A stretch of 64,000 nucleotides of DNA, taken from NCBI RefSeq assembly GCF_002355855.1, contig NZ_AP017655.1, positions 2,855,001 through 2,919,000 on the forward strand, in the 5' to 3' direction. Below the pieces are notes generated by a model. It was given only the letters and a program-made list of their open reading frames with translations, did no database searches and had not been told where the DNA came from. This DNA comes from Sphingobium cloacae (lineage in GTDB: Bacteria; Pseudomonadota; Alphaproteobacteria; Sphingomonadales; Sphingomonadaceae). Made by a program: the position numbers and the translations under genes. The first letter of the stretch is position 1, and each line of letters begins with the position of its first letter. Shown here piece by piece: positions 15,606 through 25,142 of the stretch.

Positions 15606-16099
15606 TGCGCAGAGGCCGGAGGGGCTGGCAGAAAAGGCGATCGCCTGCACCGAAGACAAAGCTGAGCAACCGGGCTTTCTGGACCGTCACCGCGATCATG
15701 TCCGCCAGCGCCTTCGGGGCGGTCTGGTTCTGGGATGGCGGGCCGTCGGTTTCATCCCCCGGCGATCCGGACACATTCGCCTGCACCGCCCCCTATATCC
15801 ACGACGGCGACAATATCCGGTGTCAGGAAACCGGGCGCGGAAGGCTGTACGGGATCGATGCTCCCGAAATGCCCGGCGCGTGTCGTCCGGGACGCAGTTG
15901 CACGCCGGGCGACCCGATCGCCAGCAGGAACCATCTTCGCAGTCTCACTGCTTCTGGAGACATCCGGTGCAGGAAAATCGAGACCGACCATTATGGCCGG
16001 GCGATCCTGCAATGCTGGACCGGTCAGACGGATCTGGCATGCGCGCAGGTGAAGGCAGGCCATGCCGTTAAACGCTACGGGAATCTGCGATGCAGATAA
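15605..16099 (+). CDS. membrane-anchored thermonuclease-like (SNase) protein
   Basis: 164 residues starting at the ATG that shares its A with the tenA stop. A basic N-terminus and a hydrophobic segment at ~25-42 anchor the protein or export it. The SNase core follows: IHDGDNIRC (metal Asp), GRLYGIDAPE (Arg, Asp and Glu of the active site) and TDHYGRAIL (second catalytic Arg), ending in AGHAVKRYG. It is shorter than S. aureus nuclease but has all key residues. Why a nuclease sits in a thiamine-controlled operon is unclear. Confidence 0.8.
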   Translation: MRRGRRGWQKRRSPAPKTKLSNRAFWTVTAIMSASAFGAVWFWDGGPSVSSPGDPDTFACTAPYIHDGDNIRCQETGRGRLYGIDAPEMPGACRPGRSCTPGDPIASRNHLRSLTASGDIRCRKIETDHYGRAILQCWTGQTDLACAQVKAGHAVKRYGNLRCR

Positions 16100-16459
16100 T
16101 CAGCAGGAGAGCATACAGCTGTGAATGCTCGGCTCCGGCAAGCGCCAACATTGCCGACATTCCACGGCTTAAAGTGGCGCCCTAAAACCTGCCGATCATT
16201 CATCGGGCCATTGCATCCTAGCGTGCGATCCAAATTCCATTGATCCTGTGGGCAAAACCGAAGCGAGTTGCGCCCTCCTTCTGTCGACAAGACCGAAGTG
16301 CTGGCACCGGCGCGAGGCATAGAACAAAGGGAACCGCTGCACCTAGACATCGCCGCGGAGTTTCCTTTAGCTACATAAAGCATTCGACCGCGTCACACTC
16401 CATAGTATCCAACTGACGTCAGGCAGAATCGCAAGGCAATCGATCGGCATCAGGGGGGT
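16100..16459. other. 360-bp gap without recognisable gene
   Basis: I see no credible gene, RNA or repeat here. It separates the thiamine operon from the defense-like operon and must hold the promoter of the latter; the AGGGGGG tract at 16452-16458 is the ribosome site of the next gene. Confidence 0.5.
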
Positions 16460-18124
16460 ATGGTGGCAGAGAACCCATCACAGGATTACTGCGTTCAGTT
16501 CGTCACCGAACGCGGGATCTCGCGCCAGAGCGAACCGGGCACGATCACGATCGCGCCAAGTTCGGACAGCTGGAATGATTTCGGCGAGCGCATCCTTGTC
16601 GAGATCGCCATCCAACCCCGCAGCGAGCCCCCATTCTCGCATGAGCGCCTGACCTTCCGTGGCTTCTTTGGCTTCGTCGATAAGCAGGCAGGAAAAAGCG
16701 ATACACTGCATTTGCGCGACATCGTCGATCAGACTCCCGACACGCCAGTCTCGGCCGACAAGGTGCCGGATTATTTCACGATGCTGCCGGACATGGCGAG
16801 CTATCGCCGCATCGTCGGCTATCTCGGCCCGGAGGAAGCCCGGCTTGCACTGCGTGCGATAAACGACATCGTCGAGGCCGACGACCGGCCGGTCAACCGA
16901 CCCTGGCTGCGCGCGGCGCGTGAGAGCCAGATCTTCCTCAACGCCTTCCTGCGCCATAGCGAACCCTATTTCACCTGGAAGAATGCGGCACCGATCCTGC
17001 GCGGCGTCGAATATGAGGAACTCGACCGGATTTCCGACGGGCTCCATATCAAATTCCGGCTCGCCGGCCGGCCCAACGACCATGACCTCACCTTCCGCTT
17101 TGCCGATGGCGACGCCGTGCTGCCGCAGCGCTTCGCGATCGTGATCGGCAAGAATGGCGTCGGAAAAAGCCAGACGCTGGCGCAGATCGTCGATGCCGCA
17201 CTCGCCGGCAAGCCGAAGCTGACCGACACTCGGGGCGACCGGCCGCTATTCAACCGCATCCTCGGATTCTACCCATCGGCGACCATCACCTCGGTGTTCC
17301 CTAGCGACCGGCGCAAGCACGCGCGGGTCTGGTATCGGCGCTTTTCGATGGTGAGCGGGCGCTCGCGCCAGACGACCAGCGATCTCATCGTCCAGCTCGC
17401 GCGCAGCATAGAGGGCATCGGCGGCACCAGCCGCTATGAAATTTTCCTGAAGGCCATCACCACGATCGACGGGTTCCGGGAGCTGGTCCTGCGCACCAAG
17501 AGCGGTGAGCGCGGTCCGGTCCCAGTTCACGGCCTCAATCGCGGCGCCGAGCAGGAGACCATCCGTCGCTACGCGTCGATCAACACCCGCTCCGAACCCG
17601 TCCGAATGATCGACGGCAAAACCTATCCCCTGAGCAGCGGCGAACTCAGCTTTCTCCGGTTCGCGGCGCTTGCTGGCCTTTATATCGAGAACGGCACGCT
17701 GCTGCTGTTCGACGAGCCCGAGACGCACCTCCATCCCAACTTCATCAGCCAGTTCGTCGCGCTGCTCGATGGGCTGCTCGCGCAGACCGGGTCGGCGGCG
17801 ATCCTCGCGACCCATTCGGTCTATTTCGTGCGCGAGGCGGTCGAGGAACAGGTCACGGTGCTGCGGTCGGATGAAGACCGTGCGATTTCGGCGGAGACGC
17901 CGACGCTCAAAACCTTCGGCGCCGATGTCGGCGCGATATCCTATTTTGTATTCGGCGAGGATCAGCCCTCGCGGCTGGCGCTCGAAGTCGAGAACAAGAT
18001 CATGGCGCAGACAGCATCGTGGGCGACGGTGTTCGAGACCTATAAAGACCGGGTGTCGCTCGACCTACTCGGCGAGATCCGCGCTCGCGTCGAAGGCACC
18101 GATAGCGAGGCCGACGGACAATGA
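16460..18124 (+). CDS. SMC/Rad50-like AAA ATPase (PtuA-like), first gene of four-gene operon
   Basis: 554 residues from ATG at 16460 (GTG at 16463 has better spacing from the Shine-Dalgarno). Residues 1-200 form an N-terminal domain I cannot name. The ABC-type ATPase follows: Walker A GKNGVGKS at 230-237, signature LSSGE at 391-395, Walker B LLLFDEPETHLHP at 415-426 and the switch His452 (ATHSVYF). No long coiled coil separates the halves, as in PtuA/OLD-like defense ATPases. It overlaps the HNH gene by four bases; the ATPase-HNH order is that of Septu (PtuAB), but two further coupled genes follow. Confidence 0.8.
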   Translation: MVAENPSQDYCVQFVTERGISRQSEPGTITIAPSSDSWNDFGERILVEIAIQPRSEPPFSHERLTFRGFFGFVDKQAGKSDTLHLRDIVDQTPDTPVSADKVPDYFTMLPDMASYRRIVGYLGPEEARLALRAINDIVEADDRPVNRPWLRAARESQIFLNAFLRHSEPYFTWKNAAPILRGVEYEELDRISDGLHIKFRLAGRPNDHDLTFRFADGDAVLPQRFAIVIGKNGVGKSQTLAQIVDAALAGKPKLTDTRGDRPLFNRILGFYPSATITSVFPSDRRKHARVWYRRFSMVSGRSRQTTSDLIVQLARSIEGIGGTSRYEIFLKAITTIDGFRELVLRTKSGERGPVPVHGLNRGAEQETIRRYASINTRSEPVRMIDGKTYPLSSGELSFLRFAALAGLYIENGTLLLFDEPETHLHPNFISQFVALLDGLLAQTGSAAILATHSVYFVREAVEEQVTVLRSDEDRAISAETPTLKTFGADVGAISYFVFGEDQPSRLALEVENKIMAQTASWATVFETYKDRVSLDLLGEIRARVEGTDSEADGQ

Positions 18125-19002
18125 ACCGGCTCGATCCGTCCGAGGATTTCGACGATGCCGGTGCGCTCGATGCGCTCGGCCTCAACACGCGCCTCAAATC
18201 CTATCCGGATTTCGCGGTCGAAATCCCCGCGCTCAAGGCCGGCTATCTCCAGTATGTCGCTGCCAGCGGTAACGCCCACGTCATCCTCAACGTGGCCCTA
18301 CCCGACCCCATCAAAGCACAACTCAAGTCGCTTTACGCCAGCCCATCCAACGAGCTGCCGCACATCAACCGCATGCGCGCCGAGAGCGACGCCAATTGCT
18401 GCCCGATGTGCGGATCGTTCCACAGCGGCACGCTCGATCATTTGCTGCCCAAGACCGATTTTCCGGCTTTCGCGATCTTCGGCCGCAATCTCGTGCCGGC
18501 CTGCAAATGCAACAGCAAGCGCAGCACGCTCCTCACCGGACCCAATCCGGGCGAGCGTATCCTCCATCCTTATTATGACGACATCCTGGGCGAGCGGCTG
18601 TTCGTCGCGCGGTTCGAAGATCCTGGCAAAGTTCCGCGCATCACGCTGCGCCCGCTCCTCGACGCCGTTGATCCCAACTACACGGCGGTGCGGTTCCACA
18701 TGGCCAACATCGTCGAACGCACGTCGATCATGCGCTATCTCAAGGCGAGCTGGATGGGCATGCTGCGGCGCCCGAGCCTCGCGGCGGGCGAGCTGCGCAA
18801 TGCGCCTGCGACCCGCCAGGATCTCGATGACATTCTGACGCTCGAGCTTGACCGCCAGGACGATACCCATGGCAGCAGGAACAACTGGCGTTCAGTATTC
18901 GTTGCCGGCTTGCTGGATGATCCTGTCCTCGACTGGCTGATCGCCGCTTTCCAGCGGCCAAACTATCAACCCGACGGCCCATTGCTAGACGGCATCGTCT
19001 AG
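18121..19002 (+). CDS. HNH endonuclease (PtuB-like)
   Basis: 293 residues. The zinc/HNH core is at ~90-145: NCCPMCGSF, then LDHLLPK (first His with its Asp), GRNLVPACKCNSKR (Asn and second Cys pair). The rest of the protein is helical and unassigned. Its ATG overlaps the ATPase stop (ATGA), so the two are made together. In Septu-like systems the ATPase holds the HNH nuclease inactive until infection; the same division of work is a reasonable inference here. Confidence 0.8.
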   Translation: MNRLDPSEDFDDAGALDALGLNTRLKSYPDFAVEIPALKAGYLQYVAASGNAHVILNVALPDPIKAQLKSLYASPSNELPHINRMRAESDANCCPMCGSFHSGTLDHLLPKTDFPAFAIFGRNLVPACKCNSKRSTLLTGPNPGERILHPYYDDILGERLFVARFEDPGKVPRITLRPLLDAVDPNYTAVRFHMANIVERTSIMRYLKASWMGMLRRPSLAAGELRNAPATRQDLDDILTLELDRQDDTHGSRNNWRSVFVAGLLDDPVLDWLIAAFQRPNYQPDGPLLDGIV

Positions 19003-19011
19003 CGACGCACC

Positions 19012-20886
19012 ATGAGTGGACTTACCCTTCCGGCAAAGGGGGACTGGTCCAGAGCGAGTGTATTGTCGCGCGCCGAATGGATGAACTGGCGCCAAACTTC
19101 GCCTATACTGGGACTGCGGCCTGACCCAAGCGCCGCCGATGGGGGACGATTGAGCGACCGGAACGACATCATCGCAGCAGCGAATGCGGGCAAGCTGCCC
19201 GAGCTGTTCGTCGAACGGCTGCGCCGTCACCGCACCGACGAGCTCGGCAAGGCGTTCCGCGCCACCCTGGCCAAACTCCACAATGACGGAACAATCGATT
19301 TGCTGGAACCCGCGCGGCAGATCGCGACATCACCGATCAACCAGCACGACTTCTTCACGGTGATGTACGTCTATAGCGAGCTGATCCCGGCGCTCGACGC
19401 CAGCGTCCCGGACATGCTCGCCGCCGTCAAAGCCCTGTCGACGCGCGCCGGCGAGGATCTCGCCTCGGGCATGGCCAATGGCGGCTATCGGACCTGGGCC
19501 GAACAGGGCAGCCGCGCTCGCGACACGTTCGAGACAATCAACCCCGAGGATGGTGACGACAGCGCCTATGTCTTCCTGGCGTTGCAGGCGCTGGCCAAGG
19601 CCGAGCCCGATGCAGCGCTCGACCGCGCGATCCTCTATGTCGGCGGCAATGCGGGTCCAGCGCGGTCGGCTGCGGCCAAGGCGATCGGCACGTTTGATCT
19701 TACCGATCCCGACCGCCGTACTCGCGCTACCGACGCGCTCGCCGCCCATGCAGCGAGCGCCGACGACAACAGCCTCGGCCATATCCTCGCGGCGATCTGC
19801 GAAATCGCTAAAGCTCATCCCGACACTCACACAAAGGCCGCGGCGCTGATCGACGCCAATATCGAACGTACCGGCGACCATGCGATCAACCAGCTATCGC
19901 TCGAACTGATGTTCCATGCCGACGAGCTACCGCCGGCAATCGTAAAGCCCCTGACCGCGATCATGCACCGTGTTCCGATCGGCAATCGCGGCACGATCCG
20001 CGACATTGGCGCGGCGGCGGGCAAGCTCGCCGACAAGAACCGCCTCGATGAAGCGCTGGCGCTGATCACGCCGTTGCTCTCACAGCATGAGGAGCTGACC
20101 TCCCTCGAGCCGCTCGGCAGCCTAAACTATCATCTGCTGCAGTTACCGCCCGATGAACTCGCTCAAACCATCATCATCTGGCTGCTGGCGTGCGACCCCA
20201 ATCTTGGCCGCGCTACCATGGCGCTGGTCGGCGACCATCATGGCGATGCGCCGCTCATCCTCGATCCTCGCTCCGCAGCCGCCGGCCTCGACGACCCCGA
20301 GCGGCTGCTGCTTGCCCACCGGGCGATCGGCTGGCTGTTGGTCCATCCGGTCACTGCCGCGTCGCTGGTGGTCGGCCTGCTCGACGGCGCCGGCGACGCT
20401 GCGCAGGGCACGATCGCCGAACTGCTGTTCGATCCGCTTCTGATCAACTTCTCGGGGTCGGTCGGTGACTGGATCGCCGAACAGGCCAAGGCTCCGGGTC
20501 ATCCATCACAAGCCATCCTCGAAGATCTCATCACGCGGCTCGAGGCTTATATCGAGGGGCTGCGGGAGCCCGGCCGGATCAAGGAACTGCGCCCGTCCGA
20601 GCGCGAACGGCTGATCGAGAACCACCGCCAGCATGAGTCGATGCGCCAAGCCTATAAGGCATCGGAGAAAACCTCGATCCTCGCGTCGCTCGCAACGCGG
20701 CAGGTGCTGCTCTACGGCACGCGCTCGATCAGCTATTTCAAGGGAATGGGCGGCAAGCAGCAGCGCAGCGAGATGAAGATGCACAGCTTCAGCCACAGCA
20801 TCGAATCGCCGCGCCTCAACATCCTCGAGCCGTTCGACCTTGACTATATGCTGCGCGTGTTTCGCGCGATGAGAACCGCGCCATGA
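19012..20886 (+). CDS. large helical-repeat protein of unknown function
   Basis: Not recognised. Up to 624 residues from ATG at 19012; a TTG at 19150 behind GGGGG, giving a natural-looking LSDRNDIIAAANAGKL start, may be the true beginning. The protein is almost wholly helical with repeated Ala/Leu/Asp-rich segments of the HEAT/ARM style and no catalytic motif or membrane segment. Nine bases after the HNH gene and four bases overlapping the next gene place it firmly in the operon. A scaffold or sensor role is a guess. Confidence 0.65.
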   Translation: MSGLTLPAKGDWSRASVLSRAEWMNWRQTSPILGLRPDPSAADGGRLSDRNDIIAAANAGKLPELFVERLRRHRTDELGKAFRATLAKLHNDGTIDLLEPARQIATSPINQHDFFTVMYVYSELIPALDASVPDMLAAVKALSTRAGEDLASGMANGGYRTWAEQGSRARDTFETINPEDGDDSAYVFLALQALAKAEPDAALDRAILYVGGNAGPARSAAAKAIGTFDLTDPDRRTRATDALAAHAASADDNSLGHILAAICEIAKAHPDTHTKAAALIDANIERTGDHAINQLSLELMFHADELPPAIVKPLTAIMHRVPIGNRGTIRDIGAAAGKLADKNRLDEALALITPLLSQHEELTSLEPLGSLNYHLLQLPPDELAQTIIIWLLACDPNLGRATMALVGDHHGDAPLILDPRSAAAGLDDPERLLLAHRAIGWLLVHPVTAASLVVGLLDGAGDAAQGTIAELLFDPLLINFSGSVGDWIAEQAKAPGHPSQAILEDLITRLEAYIEGLREPGRIKELRPSERERLIENHRQHESMRQAYKASEKTSILASLATRQVLLYGTRSISYFKGMGGKQQRSEMKMHSFSHSIESPRLNILEPFDLDYMLRVFRAMRTAP

Positions 20887-21558
20887 AACTCGTCATCCGG
20901 GAATATCTGGCGTCGCTGAAGGAGCGCGACGAACTCGACGCGATTCTACCCGACCTACTGACCGAACTGGGCTTCACGGTCTATTCGCGGCCGGCGCGTG
21001 GCACGCGCCAATATGGCGTCGATGTCGCCGCGGTCGGCCCCGGTCAGGATGGCATCCGGCGCGTGCATCTGTTTTCGGTCAAGTCGGGCGACCTCGATCG
21101 CAACGAATGGAATACGGCGAGCCCGCAAAGTCTCAGACCGTCGCTCGACGAAATCCTCGATCATTATATCACGAGCCGCATCCCGCCCGAATATGCGAGG
21201 CTCCCGATCGCAATCTGCCTGACCTTCGGCGGTGCGATCGATGAGCAGGTCCGCGCCGAAGTGACGGGTTATATGACCCGCAACACCACGCCCAAGATCA
21301 GCTTCGAGGAGTGGAACGGCGATCGGCTGGCGCAGGTCATTCTCGACGGCATCTTGCGCGAGGAGCTACTGCCAGCACCGCAACGTAGTCATTTGCGCAA
21401 GGCCGTGGCGATGGTCGAGGAGCCCGACATCGCGCTCGACCACTTCCAAAGGCTGTTGCGCGCCATAGCTGACCAGCCCGGTGCGACGCCCGCAGGCCGG
21501 CTCAGTCAGGCGCGGCTGATCAACATCTGTCTGTGGATCATGTTTGTCTGGGCGCGTG
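20883..21558 (+). pseudogene. 5' part of Mrr-like restriction-fold gene, interrupted by IS21
   Basis: Encodes the N-terminal 225 residues of the operon's fourth protein. A PD-(D/E)XK-like core is visible: TRQYGVDVAAVGPG (Asp) and VHLFSVKSGDLDRNEW (the K-S-G-D strand), with Ser where most relatives have Glu or Gln before x-Lys. The frame is stopped by 28 foreign codons after the IS21 end at 21559. The ATG overlaps the helical-repeat gene by four bases. Joining to 23911 restores one 606-residue frame. Confidence 0.8.
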
Positions 21559-21621
21559 TGTCATCGGTCGTGCAATTCTCCGCAAAAGTGGGCTTTGAAA
21601 ATTCCCTAGTTGGTGGCCCCT

Positions 21622-21663
21622 TCATCTCATTCTGCCGGGGCTAGCCCCGGCAGAATGAGATGA
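21622..21663. repeat. perfect 42-bp palindrome in the IS21 leader
   Basis: Two 21-base arms meet without spacer between 21642 and 21643 (centre GGGGCTAGCCCC); every base pairs. It lies between the left inverted repeat and istA. As RNA it would form a very stable hairpin, which could block read-through from the interrupted operon or shape istA expression. Confidence 0.85.
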
Positions 21664-21708
21664 GCCGACATTGTCCTCATCTCCTTTGCAGACGCGGAGA
21701 CGGGGCCG

Positions 21709-22971
21709 ATGATCCGACTTGGAGAATTGATGATGATCCTCGAACTACATCGGCAGGGCGTATCGATATCCGCCATTGCCCGACGCACTGGTCGCGATCC
21801 CAAGACCATCCGAAAATATATCGAACGGGGCATCGAGGCCCCGGTTTACGGCCCTCGCATGCTGGGTCGACCGAACAAACTGGCACCCTATCTGGAATTT
21901 TTGCGTGAGCGAGTGACGGCCTTTCCCGATCTGACTGCGGCGCGCCTGACGCGGGAAATCCGTGAGCTGGGATATATGGGCGCCTATACCGCGGTAAAGC
22001 GGTTCCTGGCAGCGATCCGGCCGGAAAACGGCCCCAAGCCCTTTGAGGTTCGGTTCGAGACGCCGCCTGGCGTGCAGGCACAGGTCGACTTTGCCCGGTT
22101 CGTCGTCGAATTTACCGATGAGCCCGGCGTCAGCCGGATCGTCTGGCTGTTCAGCCTGGTGCTGGGACATTCGCGCTTCCTGTTTGCGCGCTACGTCATG
22201 CATCAGGATCTCCAAAGCCTGTTGCGCTGTCATATGCAGGCCTTTGAAGCGCTCGGCGGCGTCCCGATCGAGATCCTCTACGATCGCATGAAAACCGCTG
22301 TGACCGGGGAAGATGATCAGGGCCACATCATCTACAATCGATCATTGCTGGCTCTGGCCGGGCATTATCGCTTCGTGCCGCGCGCCTGCCGTCCCTATCG
22401 GGCCAAGACCAAGGGAAAGGTCGAGCGGCCATTCAGCTATATCCGCAAGGACTTCTTCCTGGGCCGGAGCTTCCGCAATCTGGACGATCTCAATGTCCAG
22501 CTGATCGACTGGCTCGATACCGTCGCCAACGTCCGTGTCCACGGCACGACGCAGCGGATTATTGCTGAAGCCTTCGCCGCCGAGCAGCCTGAGTTGCAGC
22601 TGCTCCCGGCGGGCCGCTTTGACGCTGTTCTGAAGCTGGAGCGCCGCGTCAGCCACGATGGGATGGTCTCGGTCGGCGGCAATTACTACAGCGTTCCCGA
22701 TCGCACCCGGCGCGTCGTCGAAATCCAGCAGTTACCCGACAAGATCCGGATCGTAGACCTGGGCCAGGTCATTGCCGAGCACCCGGTTCTTGAGGGGCGT
22801 CGGCAGTACAGGATCGATCCTGCGCATCGGACAGGCAGCAGCGGCGCCAAGCGCCGTATCCATGGCAAAGAGGTAATCGCCATCGGTCGTGTAGGCGAGC
22901 ATGTCGCCGTGCGCTCCCTGGCCATCTATCAGGCGATCGGCAGCCAACTGGCGCGGGGAGACCGGCCATGA
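21709..22971 (+). CDS. istA: IS21-family transposase IstA
   Basis: 420 residues. An N-terminal helix-turn-helix (QGVSISAIARRTGRDPKTIRKYI) for end binding is followed by the DDE integrase core: QVDFARFVVEF (first Asp), EILYDRMKTAV (second) and KGKVERPFSYIRKDFF (Glu), then a C-terminal domain. Full length for the family. The stop overlaps istB by four bases. Confidence 0.95.
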   Translation: MIRLGELMMILELHRQGVSISAIARRTGRDPKTIRKYIERGIEAPVYGPRMLGRPNKLAPYLEFLRERVTAFPDLTAARLTREIRELGYMGAYTAVKRFLAAIRPENGPKPFEVRFETPPGVQAQVDFARFVVEFTDEPGVSRIVWLFSLVLGHSRFLFARYVMHQDLQSLLRCHMQAFEALGGVPIEILYDRMKTAVTGEDDQGHIIYNRSLLALAGHYRFVPRACRPYRAKTKGKVERPFSYIRKDFFLGRSFRNLDDLNVQLIDWLDTVANVRVHGTTQRIIAEAFAAEQPELQLLPAGRFDAVLKLERRVSHDGMVSVGGNYYSVPDRTRRVVEIQQLPDKIRIVDLGQVIAEHPVLEGRRQYRIDPAHRTGSSGAKRRIHGKEVIAIGRVGEHVAVRSLAIYQAIGSQLARGDRP

Positions 22972-23828
22972 ACCATGGGGGTGCCGCATCCCGCGTCGAT
23001 AATATCCGCCGCAGCCTCGTCCATCTCAAAATGCCACGCGCCCTGGAGATGCTCGACGCCACCCTGCGCGGCATAGAGCAGGGCAAAATCGATGGCATCG
23101 AGGCCATCGACATATTGCTGAACGAAGAACTGTCGCTCCGGGAGAACCGCAGGATCAAGGCAGCCCTGCGCATGGCAAGGCTGCCGATCATCAAGACGCT
23201 GGACGGATATGACTTCTCCTTCCAGCCATCGCTCGACAGGAACCGCATCCTGGCGCTCGCTGGCCTGGACTTCATCAACCGGGCCGAGGTGGTGCATCTG
23301 CTGGGCCCGCCCGGTACCGGGAAAAGCCATATCGCCACGGCCCTTGCCGTCGAGGCCGTGAAGGCGGGCAAGAGCGTCTACTTCATCCCGCTCGCCGATC
23401 TGATCGCTTCACTGACCAAGGCTGAACGCGAGGGCACGTTGCGCGAGAAGATCCGCTTCCTATGCCGATCCTCCCTGCTCGTCGTCGACGAGATCGGGTA
23501 TCTTCCCGTCACGCCCGGCGGCGGCAATCTCTTCTTCCAGCTCGTCAACGCCCGATACGAAAAGGGTGCCATGATCCTGACATCCAACCGCGGCTTCGCC
23601 GAATGGGGTGATGTCTTTGGCGATCCGGTGGTGGCCACCGCGCTGCTCGACCGCCTTCTTCACCACGCTGTGGTCATCCAGATCGAGGGCTCCAGCTATC
23701 GCATGCGACAGCACGCCGACCTCCTGCCCGAGCATGCGCGCATGGCACCGTCCATCAACCCGCCGCCCTTGCCGAAACGGCGCGGCCGCCCGCCAGCAAA
23801 GGAAAAGCCCGATCTCCATCACGGCTGA
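22968..23828 (+). CDS. istB: IS21-family helper ATPase IstB
   Basis: 286 residues, a DnaC-like AAA+ ATPase that assembles on target DNA and activates IstA. Walker A GPPGTGKSHIATAL, Walker B LLVVDEIGYLP and sensor TSNRGFAEWGDVF are all present. The basic, proline-rich tail is usual. Translationally coupled to istA. Confidence 0.95.
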   Translation: MNHGGAASRVDNIRRSLVHLKMPRALEMLDATLRGIEQGKIDGIEAIDILLNEELSLRENRRIKAALRMARLPIIKTLDGYDFSFQPSLDRNRILALAGLDFINRAEVVHLLGPPGTGKSHIATALAVEAVKAGKSVYFIPLADLIASLTKAEREGTLREKIRFLCRSSLLVVDEIGYLPVTPGGGNLFFQLVNARYEKGAMILTSNRGFAEWGDVFGDPVVATALLDRLLHHAVVIQIEGSSYRMRQHADLLPEHARMAPSINPPPLPKRRGRPPAKEKPDLHHG

Positions 23829-23910
23829 TCACCGACACAAACCCTCCCGCCAAACTAGGGAATTTTAGATGCCCACTTTTGCGGAATCTTCGGTGCCCGT
23901 TGACAGCGTG

Positions 23911-25055
23911 AGGCCGACAATGTCGAGGCGCCCTATCGGGCCAGCGAGTTGGCCTTGCTCGAGGTGTGGCAACTGCTCAAGACCGACATCGCCAAGACCT
24001 CGAAATCTGGCGAGGCCGCCAGCCTAGTCCTGAACGAACTGGCCGAGCTCCATTTCACGATCTGGGATGCGCTGTTCGAGGACAAGATCCTTCCGGCGGC
24101 CGAGATCCGTCATGCGATCTCGACCGCGGTCGAAAGCCACGCCGCGCTCGACATCAACCTCAAGTTGTTCGATCTCGTCGGCCGGCTGGCGCTGCGCGGG
24201 CTGTGGCTGGTCTGGCAATTGTCGCCGGCGAGCGGCCCCGTTGTTCTCACCAACGACTATCTCAACACGCTCCCGGCCCTCGTCAGCGACACCACCCGGG
24301 CGAGCCTCAATCAGATCGACCGGCTGATCGAGGCCATGATGGCGATCGTCAGCAACAATCGCGCGCTGCTCTCGCCGATCGGCGACTGGCAGGCGATCGA
24401 CATTGGTCTCGCCTTCACCCTGCTCGCCTGCCGTCCCGGCGCGCATGGCGCGATTGATCAATGGGCCGAGGAACTCGCCAAGCACTCGATGTTCGCGTTC
24501 AAAGCGCACGGCCGCTACCCGATCACCAGCCGCTCCTACTGGGATCTGGTTGATCATCCGTCCGAGCGCAGCGACGAGTATCGCACCGCCTCGACCGAGG
24601 GCAGCATTCTCTATCCGTTGCTAGCGCTGTGGGCGGCGGCCAGAGGCGAGCAAGCTCTGTTTGACGAGATCGCAAAGTTCAGCGAAGACGGCCTTGCACA
24701 TTGCACGTTCCAGACCTGGCTTCCCGACGAGGACAGCGAGGACAATCTTTATCTGAACCGCGACAGCCACGGGGCGGCGCTAGCCGGCATTCCGGTGACC
24801 GAGGGCACGCACGACGCGCTCGATTTCATCCTCGCCGAGGCGAAGACTAACAAGCATTATGACCAGCTCACGGCGGTGAAGCTCGGCCATTGGCCAATCG
24901 TGCTGACCGCTTGCCGCGCACATCGCCTGCCGGTGCCGCCGCAAGTCTGGCGCGACCTGCTGCCCCATGTAACTCGGCCAGCCAGAGAGCCGGTCCCGCC
25001 CCCAGATGACGGCGCGCCTGAGCCACCAGACGCTGGACCCGAAGACGCTCGCTAG
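23911..25055 (+). pseudogene. 3' part of the IS21-interrupted Mrr-like gene
   Basis: The remaining 381 codons of the fourth operon gene. After one copy of the target duplication the frame continues exactly as ...WAR-E-ADNVEAPYRASELALL, in phase with the 5' part. The region is helical with no known motif and ends in a proline-rich tail. An in-frame TTG at 23949 could start a fragment on its own, but there is no reason to think it is functional alone. Confidence 0.75.
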
Positions 25056-25142
25056 ACGCGATCACCCGCCAGCGCGGTCCCGCCACGCCGACAGGGCTTC
25101 GCCGATGTCGGCACTTGGACGGTGCGTGCCAATGCCAAGTCG

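Larger units (their letters stand above)
21559..23905 (+). mobile_element. complete IS21-family insertion sequence, 2347 bp
   Basis: Both ends are identifiable. The left end starts TGTCA and has TCCGCAAAAGTGGGC plus AAAATTCCCTAGTT further in; the right end is its imperfect inverted copy ending TGACA. The element is flanked by the 5-bp direct repeat GCGTG (21554-21558 and 23906-23910), the target duplication. It carries istA and istB and is apparently intact. It interrupts the Mrr-like gene of the defense-like operon. Confidence 0.93.

Noticed and set aside
16460..19002. Retron or plain Septu system
   Set aside because: There is no reverse transcriptase or structured RNA upstream. The ATPase-HNH pair recalls Septu, but two more coupled genes and a long unknown N-terminal domain on the ATPase make that label too narrow.
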